64,000 nt of DNA from Strigops habroptila (taxonomy: Eukaryota; Chordata; Aves; Psittaciformes; Psittacidae), in assembly GCF_004027225.2 (NCBI RefSeq), contig NC_044283.2, forward strand, positions 38,570,207 to 38,634,206. The letters run 5' to 3'. Positions 54,471-64,000 of the stretch are shown in pieces; positions within the stretch are counted from its first letter, which is position 1; every line of letters starts with the position of its first letter. Below the pieces are notes generated by a model. The model was not told the DNA's origin. It did no database searches and saw nothing but the letters and a program-made list of their open reading frames with translations. The position numbers and the translations under genes are program-made.

Positions 54471-55028
54471 TGTCGTGGTTTAACCCCACCCAGCAACTAA
54501 GCATCACCCAGCCTCTCCCTTGCTCGCCACCCTGGCGGGATGGGAGAGAGAATCAGAAGGGTAAAAGGGAGAAAACTCATAGATTGAGATAAAGACAGTT
54601 TAATAATTGAAATAAATAATAATAAAATGCATGAAAAGGAAGGTAACAGAACTAAACCCCAAGAGAAACAAGTAATGCAAATTAAAAACAGTTGCTCACC
54701 ACCAACAGGCCAATGCCCAGCCTGTTCTTGTGCAGTGGTCCTGGTCAGCTTTCGCTCCAGCTTTATATGCTGAGCATGATGCCATAAGGTATGGAATATA
54801 GTCAGTGGGGGTCAGCTGTCCCGGCTGTGTCCCCTCACAACTTCTTGTGCATCCTTGCTGGTGGGGTGCCATGAGAAGCAGAGGCGGCTTTGGCTCTGTG
54901 TAAGCACTGCTCAGCAACAACTAAACCACCGGTACATTATCAGCATTATTTTCATCCTAAAGGCAAAACACAGCACTGTACCAGCTACTAGGAAGAAAAT
55001 TAACTCTATCCCAGCTCAAAACAGGTCA
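54471..55028 (-). mobile_element. Solo LTR of an avian ERVL-like endogenous retrovirus
   Basis: The 558-bp unit starts TGTCGTGGTTTAACCCC and ends CA, and includes GGGATGGGAGAGAGAATC, CAGCTGTCCCGGCTGTGTCC and GTGTAAGCACTGCTCAGCA, text common in avian LTRs of this group. It is flanked by an exact 5-bp direct repeat ACATC (54466-54470 and 55029-55033), the target duplication length typical of ERVL. Read on the minus strand, a TATA-like CATATAAAG precedes an ATTAAA, so minus orientation is likely. No internal retroviral region is attached, so it is a fossil LTR left by recombination. It looks nearly whole and moderately old. It sits between pieces of an older LINE relic. Confidence 0.85.
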
Positions 55029-55084
55029 ACATCAGAACCAGGAGGTCTGCCAAGTTGTCCTAAGGACAATAGAAGCTCAAGATA

Positions 55085-56480
55085 AAGTAGCAATGCCTAG
55101 AGAAGATTTCAGGAAAATAAAACTTCTTCGTTTTCCTTTTTAAGCTTGTAGAGGAGCTTCAGGAAGTTTTCATGACAGCAATTTTTAATTGGAGAGGCAT
55201 GGTGGAGCATCTGTCTCAAATCCAAGTGTAAAAACTTTTGAAACAAAATGACAGGACAGATGGTATTCATCCAAGAGTTCTAAGGAAACCTAAGGATGAA
55301 ATGGCTGAACTATGAACTGTACTTTGTATTTTTTCACTTAAAACTGCCTTAGTGCTAGACAAATGGAAGGTCACAAATATGACACTGATTTTTAGAAAGC
55401 AGTCTATGGAGATACAGGGAACTTCAGACCAGTAATACCTGTATGGCAGGTTGGTAGGAGCCATAGTATAGCCAGAGTTGTTGGCCAAATGGCTAAATAG
55501 GACCGGCAGTTTCACCAGAGGAAATCCTGTTCCACAGACATGTAAATATTCTTCAAAGGAATCAGTGAACATGAAGGTAAAGGAGATCAGGCAGTTTTGG
55601 TCTACTTGAGCTTGATCTGGTCTATGCATAAAAGAAATAAGTTGTCATTGAAGGCCTTGCAGGAATAAACAGCTGGTTAACAATACAGGAACAAAATAGG
55701 AATTACTCATCAGTTTCACCAGTGGAGGAACATTACCTCTGAAAACCCATAAATTATTTTTGGAGATGAGGTTCATGACTAGTGATTGCTTAATGTATAC
55801 GTAAGTGGCTTGGAGAAAAGCAGTGAACGGTGCTGCGAGAAAGACAAGAGCTAACAGCAAAGAACTGCAAAGCCAGCCTGCAGCCTGAAGTGTCAGGATA
55901 ATAAAACCAGCAGGTGAAATACAGTGTTAATACAAAGCATATTGCATATTAATATGTGCTTCCCCAACACATGGGAAGGGGAAAAAGCAGGCCTAATATT
56001 TATGTCATGAATAATGTGGGTGGACAATAAACTACATTACATTAGTCCGGAGGAGATGCTGAACCTGTAAGAGGTAATTCTGTGAAGACATAACAGATGG
56101 TTGCTAGAAAAGCAAATAGCATGTGAGGCATTATTAGGGAAAGAGTTAAGAGCAAAACAAGTATTTAGTATTTCCTTACCGTCTTCCTAAAGGAATATAA
56201 AGTTTCTTTCTTCTTAGATCAGTTTAGAACAAAGCCTATTTACAAAGTTGGTCTTATGGTTTGAAAAATTGTAAATATATTTAGAACAGTTACAAACCAG
56301 AGAAATTACTGCAGTATATACAGGCTTTAGTATTCAAAAAACACAAGAGAAATTGCAAACTGGTGTGGAGAGAAAATCAGAAAAAAATGGAATTGGAGAT
56401 TTATCTTGGATTACCTAATGATCTATTGAACTGTTTTGTAAGTGTATCGCAGGCATCTTGTATATAACATTGGTAAATAA
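55085..56480 (+). repeat. Ancient CR1-like LINE relic, right part
   Basis: In plus orientation, several stretches translate to worn CR1 reverse-transcriptase text: TDGIHPRVLRKPKDEMAE near 55260, then LDKWKVTNMTLIFRK near 55360, and later a segment like KANKMLGIIRKG (near 56110-56150). The order matches CR1 ORF2, with many stops and frame breaks. It is the only CR1 here lying in + orientation and is much older than the others. Edges are approximate. Confidence 0.65.
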
Positions 56481-59400
56481 TCTAGTACATAGTACTCAAG
56501 GATGGATTATTTGCTGCGGTGGTGTCTGTCACTGATCCTGCTTCACTTGCCTTACCATCCTTAGCATGTATTTATTTTTCTGTTTGTTTTCTCTTTTTTG
56601 GCTTGTATTTCTTTCCACATCTTGAAACAGATAAGTGTTTTGCCAGCAACCCCTGCATTTCCAAAATTGCTGGGCCTCTTGTATGAGCTGCATCATAGCT
56701 CTGTCTGCTTTTCCATGATCCCATTTGAATCCAGTGTCAAGAATCCCATAACAGAGCCCAGATGTCGAGCTCGCGGCTGCATTCTCCAATGCACGCAGCC
56801 CTTGAGGGACGCATTAACTCTGCTGACTGTGGAATGTGCACGAGATTCAGACCTACCCTGTAAAATATTTGACTGCCTATGCAAATTTCTCTTCATCAGT
56901 GCAATTAAGTAATTGTCACAGGCCAGCACCAATTAGTGAGCAAACCTGTACTTTGCTCCGATTATCCTGATATCCTGAGATCAACTATCCCCCCTCGCCT
57001 TAGTGTTGGAGAAGGTCTTGACGTTCCAGGACTGAATATAGAGTCAACCACCAGAAAAATTTTTACAGCCAGTGTATCTGGTGCTCTACTTAGAAGTTGT
57101 ATGGCTATTCTCAATATTTCCTGGCCCAAACATCTAACGGTAAAGTCTGTACCCACAAATCAGTTCTCCAGCAGAGCTAAAGGGATGGTGTTTGTGTGAA
57201 CAAGACCATATCCTTCTAAATGGCCCTTTGAAAAATGTGCTGTGATGATGTTATTTTCAGTGCTGCCACCTTGAAGCCAGCTTCTGGCTGGACTCAGCAT
57301 TGACCTAGCACTAACTACTCCTTTGGGAATTAAGACCTTTAACAAGCCTTCATAGTTCTCCTGTATCTCACTGATTTGTCTCAGCAGAGGAGTGGACTGC
57401 AGAGCCAGCGTGCCTCTTCAGAAACCTTGAAACTTTCTGCATAATCAGATCTGACGGATGACCAAAGCCTGCCCAGATTCAATCAGCAGTTGGACAAATT
57501 CTGAACTATCAAATCGAAATTACCATCTCTAGCTCAGAAAGTGCTTGAGTTGTACACTGCCAGAAGTAGGGACAATGTTGGACAAGTATCCTTATGTTAA
57601 GCTCAGTTTTTATCCTAAGTCAATTTTTTTTCAACTTTGTCCATTGGAGACAAAGGGTTCTGATATTTCTGAGCGTGGACTCCACTCACCTCATAATCAT
57701 CACATGGATGGTAATAGGATACTGTAACAGGCAGAAGAACCAAGCAGGAGTGGTTCCTATCTCCAGCTGGGAATGACCCAGTTCAACATTACTTCATCCC
57801 GAATAGCTTTAATACCAGCAGTAACCAGACCCCACTGTGCCATAGGGTTACAGAATTGTTTTCTTCAGAAACACCCCACACCATCTTACCCTCACTCCCA
57901 GACAGCAAGACAGGCAGCTTTCCCTTCCATTGCCAGACTGATTAGCTCTGTTGTTAGAGTTTCTTTGGCATCTCCAGGACAGGCAGGACTTCAGGGCATT
58001 CCTCAGAAGTGCTTCCAGAATATGGCATGCATTTTCTCCTGGTCAGCTCTTCTCAAACCTTCCTTCCTATGAACACACAAGAATCCTCCAGAAGGCTTGT
58101 ACTCTTATCCAGTTCTACTTTTGTTCATTGTTTCTGCTGCCTCAGAAACAAAGATATGAAAAGTACAATTGTAGCTGCCTGTTGTGCAACTGTGATGGCC
58201 CTGGGGACTCTGGTAAGAGGGTGTAGCCATCCTGCAGGCTCAGGCTATCAGGACAGCAGGGTGTGGGGCCTCCTGAGCGTACCACAGAATGACAGGGTGC
58301 TTCTCCAGTGGGAAGAGCTGTGTGGAAAGCACAGCTCACAGAGGGCACGTTTTCACCCAACAGTCCTTAGAAATGCAGGTACCAGTCTTCACGGCTCTGG
58401 CCTAGCTGTTACCTGTAAGTGCCAATGCCTAAAACTGGAGAACATGCATGCACGCACAGAAGACTCAGAGGACTTTTTATTCTCCAAGATCCACCACTGT
58501 GTAATGACAAGGCTTGTTCTACAAGGGGCTACGCTATTTTCCCAGGGAAACCCTTTCACAATTTTCTAAGGAAAAGGCTGTATTTTGTTTCCTGTTTCCA
58601 CTCTAGTGCCTTCAAATGATTCAGAAAGCCTGTTCCAAGCAGAACTTTTTTGAAGACTGTGCTTTAACGACTGCCTGGGCATGCTGCCTTTTTGACTGAC
58701 ACACACTGCCACCAGCAGCCCTTTCCAGGAAACTGAAGTATCGTCTCTCCATTCATTTTCCCTTCCCCTTTCAGGAACCCTGGGATGCTCAGCCAGGGGG
58801 CTGCTGTTGCGCATCTTGGGCATTAGCTTGTTCTGTTTTGGTTTTAATGTGAGCTAGCACTACATTGCTGCTCTCACCTTTCTGCTCCTTTCTTGTACAG
58901 GAGACATTACTCTTGCAGAAGAAACATTGCCGAGTTGTTTGAACTGGCAGCCCAGCAGAGGCAGTTCTGTGTTCACAGTGAATTGCTCACATGGATTGCA
59001 TCCATGAGACTTGGGGGACCCAGCTAGTCCTCAGCCCTGTTTTACCTGCACTCCACCTTGGACAGGGCATGGTTTTTGTCCCTAAAGCAATCACATTTCT
59101 TTTCATTGAAGTATATTACTGAGAAAAAGACATGATCTAACATGCAAACATACCTCTTCACCTGGGTGTTTGAACAGCTCTAAATTCTTCTTACATGCTT
59201 TGATCCTTGTCACCTTTGTCAACCTGTTAAAGAACATCCATCTTTCATCAGTCAGTTAAGGTCTTTCAGACCATAAGCTATGCCACTACCTTGCTGAAGA
59301 GTCTCCATCTGCACTGTTGTTCAGAACAGCTGGAGAGCAGTGCAACGTGGGAAAAAACCTAAGAGTTGTACAGACAGCTTGTTTTTTCTTTTACCAGGAC

Positions 59401-61109
59401 CCATGTTACATGGTAATGGAGAATAATTAATCTGTTCCCCAGTGTAAAGAACAGATGTTTTTAAGATTTAAAACCCAAAGGTTACTAACCATTAACTGGG
59501 TTAATGAGATGTATAATCCACACAAACACTTCTTCCCACTTTTGCTGTGCTCCACACTAGCTAGTGCAGCTGAGGGCACAATGGGCAAGGCAGCACACAC
59601 CAGTGCACACGCTTGTGGCAGCAGTGTGTGAGAGAAGGTGGCCGTAGGCTCTCCACAGTGAAAGGAGGGCCAGAGTGGCTTTGGACTTGAGAGGTCACTC
59701 ACAGTTTATATACTTTTTTTCCTTCAAACCCAAAGGAAGGCAACATTTTTTTATAGCCTATTGCATTTTCTAACTAGACTCACTCTGTGTAGGGAGTCCT
59801 CCTGTACAGTGCCAGCCAAGGCACATTAACTACAGGAGCTCAGAGGAGGCTTGCAGGCTAAGTCAACAAGAAACAGAAACACAGCTGATTTGTTTTTCCC
59901 AAGCATTTCTTTTTACCTGTTAGAACTAATGGATCTAAGCTCATGGGCAGGGAACAAACAATAAATGCTTTTACAAAAAACCCAGTTTGTGTTCAGTGAT
60001 GTAGGCAATTTCTTCCACACAGTCTGAAATTCCCCTCCTTATTCCCATGGCTCCACAGATCTCGAACAATTTGATCTTTTTTAACCTAAAGGGGAAATTG
60101 GGCTTGATATACAGCAAAATCTACCAAAGCATCTTTCGGGTTTTTATAGGCAGAGGCATGTTTTTTCTTTTCTTGTGAAAAGTGTCACAGATCAGAGAGA
60201 AGCATAAATTTTTTACATCCCTGACATAGTGCAATAGATCTCAGGCTTCTTGGCCTAGTTTCAGACCAGTAAGTTGTTAACTTTTGGCTTTAGGGACTGT
60301 GACTTGGAGACAGACAGTCTCAGAAGCAGATAGTAAGAGGAGATTGACTGGCATTAGGGAAAGAGGATGAATTGATTCTAGGATGCCATGAATGGGGACA
60401 GTATCTTTGGAACTGCCCAAAGGGTTTTGTTGGTTCTTCTGTTGCTAGGATCCTGGTAATGAAGAAGGATGTCCCCTCCTTTCCTATCAGTCCCTGTTTC
60501 CGTACATAAGAGTATTCTTTGCATGAAGTGGCTGCTACAATATCCCCAGGGTTTTGCCAAAATGTGAATACACAATAGCGCACTGACAGACATGGCTGGG
60601 AAACAAGAATACCATATGTAAAAAAGTGCTGTAGATTTCAGCATTTAGGTTGTTCTTAGGCCAGAACTTGTCCCAGTTTAACTGCACACTCTTTTGCTAG
60701 GAAACCTTTGCAGGAAGAAAATCAAGTACGTTTGATTGAAACATGTTTGCTGGTGGAAAAAGAAACAGACTAAGTTAAAACATAGAGTCAAAACACTACC
60801 AACTAGTCCTGATCTTTTATTCTACATTAGAGATCATTCTCAAATTCATTTTCTATGAGCATATGAAATCTGCCTAATTAGATCAGGGCAGGTGATAGAA
60901 AAATCCAAATGTGTCCATGTGACAACTCTCAGTAGGAATTTTTCATTTCACCGGAAAAAAACCTGAGTCTCTACAGGTGCGACAGAAGGTACCTAGATAA
61001 AAAGTAAAATGAAACACTTCAAATATTTGTAAGTTTGTAACACTGTAGATTTTGAGATACGGGGTTTCTATAAAGGTAATAATCCATTTTTACTCTGTAA
61101 AAGTACAGT
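56481..61109. other. DNA between the old CR1 relic and the GALNT7 3' end
   Basis: A GTG-start frame of 186 codons (58009-58569) and other short frames have no domain features or paired splice sites. No repeat family was recognised. Confidence 0.5.
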
Positions 61110-63212
61110 AAACCCAAAAATTCAAATCTTTTATTTACTTCACCTAAAAAACAAGCAACCCATAAGTAAGATATACATAGGTTTCCCAGATTTATCCCTA
61201 ATAAATTTTTTAAAGAATTATACAATTTCTACAGAAACATACAGTGTATCAAAAATCTGCATAAATCAAATTTATAAAATATGTAGAAATGCATAGTGAT
61301 ATTATCAACTTACAAAGCAAGAATATGGGAATTATTTTTTTCCAAGCCAGCTCTAGTAGGAAAAAGTCATTACAGCAACAGCTTCTTATGATCTCATGTT
61401 TTGTAAGGTTTCAGTCTCACATACAGATTCATATTCACATACAGCATCAGCTTTCAATGAATTGCACAAAAATACCCATTTAAAATGCACACCTGCACAA
61501 TTTATGTGCCACCATTCTTTCTCTTATGCATAGTCGTATGATTAAATTAATCTACCCAACACACAAAAATGGAGTCAGTTTTCATACACACAAGGAACAA
61601 GTACCGGCACACACTCTTATTTTCCTTTTTTTCCAGTATCTCCCTCCTTTATTTTTTATTTTGTCATAGCTCTGAAAGGATAGATGAGAAGTTTAAAGAA
61701 ACTAGGAAAAATCCCAAACTAATGGATCAGTGCAGACAGCCCCATAAAGATCAAAATCTGTCACCAAATATGATACATAACCCTTGTGAACACCAATGGA
61801 AGCTGCATGCAATGCTATTCTAGACTTCAGGGAAGTATTTAGTCATATTTAATAGTGTGACATGTTCTAGGCATAACTCTTATGAAATCAGTACACCGAT
61901 GTCAACATTTAAGTCACAGAATCTGGAATAAGGAAGTGAGGATAAGTCATTTCTCCTCCACCTCTCTGCTCATTCAGAGTAAATATTTATACTCCTAAGG
62001 GTGTTTGCATCAACTCCTTTCCAGAACATTTTTAGAAACTTCTTCACATTCTATTCTGTACACTATAGCACCAAGTGGTTGTATTTTGTGTTTGTAATCC
62101 CTCAGGAGAAGTTTCCAATGACTTCCATTCTTCCAAAAGAAGAAGAAAATTAGTATGAACAAATGTTGTTTCAGGATTTCCATTTCTCTTTTCAAATCTA
62201 AATCTGGCATCCAAACTAGTTGACAGATGTCCTTGTAAAGAATTACGCAGCTGTGTTAAGAAGCTGGATGTTTTTTCTTAATTAAAAGTTTTAGTCCACC
62301 TCTAAGTGATTTCCATTTAAAATAACAAATCAAATGAAGCATTGGATTCTTTCTAAGTTTTACGTAATTGTGCAGCTTTTTTTTTTTTTTGTTTTAATAA
62401 TTATTTTTACGTAAGGCATGGTTTAAACAAACAAGTTAGTGCTCATAAATTCTGAACTGGAATCGCGAGGGTGCTGACTTCCATCAAAATGTACCACATT
62501 AGCCCTAAATGTGACATTAAGCTCTTCTTTGCACCGTACAAACTGTCCAGTCGAAGTAGAGCAGCCAAACTGGCAATAGAAATTTGTCTTTGATCACACA
62601 GTAATGACATGGGGTAGTACAGTCGGTCCCTACCCCTGGTGACAACTCAGAAAAATCCATTGTTTAATTTCCAACAAATGCCGTTCTTGTGAAAGAGAGA
62701 AATGAAAGAGGCACTAAATATGTTGAAATTCACCTTCCAAAAAAGCAGCATGACTGTGAGAGAAGGCCACCCTGGCTAATAACCTGTGGCAGTGCTTAGT
62801 AGGATGTAAAATTAAATAAAATATACAACAGGTTGATAATCACCAAGTTCTATGAAAATCTGGTTACTCCAACCTTTTCAAGTGTGTGTAAAAAAACTGC
62901 CTTCAGACCCCTGAGTGTAATCCCAAAGAAGACGACAACGCTTTTAACTATGCTCCTATGAAACATAGCTAACAGCACATTAATTTACCAACATCTTGAA
63001 ACAAAAAGATGTAAACATCTACAGAGTTTAAGGTAAAGCAGTTTTGTAAACATTAACTGCGGATGACAATGTTATTGTAATAATCACAGTTCCTCTACGT
63101 CCTTCATCCAAGCCAGGAGGCTCGCAGCTGTACAAAGTTAATAATTGCAGCAGTTTTCAGGCTATTTTCAGTCCTGTACAAATTAATGCGTCAGTAGGTA
63201 TGTTTTGTCTGT
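61110..63212 (-). other. GALNT7: Probable GALNT7 3' UTR
   Basis: Reading leftwards from the GALNT7 stop the DNA is AT-rich with no further exon signals. AATAAA hexamers on the minus strand occur at 61660-61655, 61653-61648 and 61135-61130, so 3' ends near 61.63 kb or 61.11 kb are possible. A 3' UTR of around 2 kb is plausible for this gene. Which signal is used cannot be told from sequence. Confidence 0.4.
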
Positions 63213-63350
63213 CTACACACTAAGGATGTTGTTCATTTCCCATTTTTGTGTTGCTTTACTGGAGTCACACTCTGAAATGAAAACTTGATGGAGGACTTCA
63301 GAGCGATCCAAGCACTTCCCTGACGGAATGTGAGTAAACCTGTGTAGATT
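63213..63350 (-). CDS. GALNT7: GALNT7 last coding exon, C-terminus of ricin-type lectin domain (partial)
   Basis: This minus-strand exon begins after a TTTTGTTTTCCAG acceptor and encodes 45 residues from NLHRFTHIPSGKCLD to QKWEMNNILSV, then a stop. It matches the end of GALNT7 (N-acetylgalactosaminyltransferase 7): GKCLD and ISECD carry the lectin-domain cysteines and QKW is the QxW motif of the third beta-trefoil repeat. The enzyme is a Golgi type II membrane protein that adds GalNAc to serine or threonine next to existing GalNAc on mucin-type substrates. The catalytic domain and all earlier exons lie beyond the right edge. The exon starts on a codon boundary, so the preceding intron is phase 0. 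The position next to HMGB2, tail to tail, agrees with the human locus. Confidence 0.93.
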   Translation of the reverse strand, partial: NLHRFTHIPSGKCLDRSEVLHQVFISECDSSKATQKWEMNNILSV

Positions 63351-64000
63351 CTGGAAAACAAAACCATCAGGAACATGTGAGTTTGGTTTCTTTTTTTTTT
63401 TTCCCCCCACTTAACATTTTCCTCATAACTTTAGTACAGCTATTTACGAAACCAGGTTTCAGGGTCCCAGGACAGATCAGTCCTATACTCATTTTACAGT
63501 TTGTTTAACCTAGACTTTCACAGCCTTCATATTATGAAATGTTTAATACATATAGGCCCATCTGAGACACCTCCCGTTTCTCTTAGGCAGCAAACTGCTA
63601 AGAAAACGAGGAGATCTGTGCCTAAAATGCTTCTAGCCCTTTCATCCATCCTGTAACCAAACCAAAAGATTGACACTTGAGGACAGCTCTATGAGAACTG
63701 ACTTCACTGGACAAGTCTTCCTTTGGTTAGCCCTTCACAGAAAGCAACTGCACAACACCAGCATGAACCACACTGGAAAGAAAAAGCACTAACTTTGCTT
63801 GGCTGGTAGAAGGAAGAGAAAAGGGTATGAGAGCAAGTCTGGCCTCCGGGGCAACAGAAGGCTGCCTAACAAATTGCAGACCTATTGCACATTCAGGCTG
63901 AGGCTCACACACTTGGTTCCTTCCACACCCCCTGTGCTGCCACGCTCAAGTCCCATGCATTTGCGGAGCAGCCTGCAGCTCCTCTCCTGCCTGTTGACCC
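63351..64000 (-). other. GALNT7: GALNT7 last intron (partial)
   Basis: This stretch lies upstream of the last GALNT7 exon in gene orientation, beginning with the pyrimidine tract and AG of its acceptor. It also contains a plus-strand T run (about 63390-63402). No other GALNT7 exon could be recognised in it. Confidence 0.7.

Noticed and set aside
58009-58569. 186-codon plus-strand frame
   Set aside because: Opens with GTG, shows no domain or conserved pattern, and lies in ordinary intergenic DNA.

Overview
The window is vertebrate nuclear DNA, almost certainly from a bird. Short coding exons are separated by long AT-rich introns and spacers, there are two strong CpG islands, and the repeats are mostly CR1 LINEs with the avian-type 3' end (CATAGAATCATAGAATGG-like text) plus one LTR of an avian ERVL-like type. 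That LTR type makes me lean towards a non-galliform bird, but this is only an inference. No bacterial, phage or CRISPR-like material is visible.

Four protein-coding genes can be placed by translating exons and matching splice sites. From left to right they are SCRG1 (+, coding exons 23.7-25.6 kb), SAP30 (-, four coding exons 29.3-36.0 kb), HMGB2 (+, four coding exons 49.8-51.2 kb, 5' non-coding exon near 49.26 kb) and the last coding exon of GALNT7 (-, 63.2-63.35 kb, running off the right edge). SCRG1 and SAP30 are tail to tail about 3.5 kb apart. SAP30 and HMGB2 are head to head across about 13 kb. HMGB2 and GALNT7 are tail to tail across about 10 kb. This is the human 4q34 order (GALNT7-HMGB2-SAP30-SCRG1) read from the other side. 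HAND2 would be expected beyond the left edge.

Layout: 1-23.6 kb is gene-poor DNA upstream of SCRG1, with three CR1 copies and an isolated CpG-dense patch at about 3.8-4.0 kb. The first coding exon of SAP30 lies in a CpG island of about 2.5 kb (34.8-37.3 kb). The HMGB2 promoter lies in a second island (48.2-50.1 kb) with CCAAT boxes, a CRE, GC boxes and a CHR-like TTTGAA, an arrangement seen in cell-cycle genes. From 51.6 to 61 kb there is an old, decayed CR1 in + orientation interrupted by a solo LTR with a 5-bp target duplication. About 61.1-63.2 kb is probably the GALNT7 3' UTR.

The genes do not form an operon or pathway. SAP30 (Sin3-HDAC corepressor subunit) and HMGB2 (chromatin architectural protein) are nuclear, SCRG1 is a small secreted cysteine-rich protein, and GALNT7 is a Golgi glycosyltransferase. 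I found no convincing new system. The observations offered are regulatory and repeat-structure points of modest interest.
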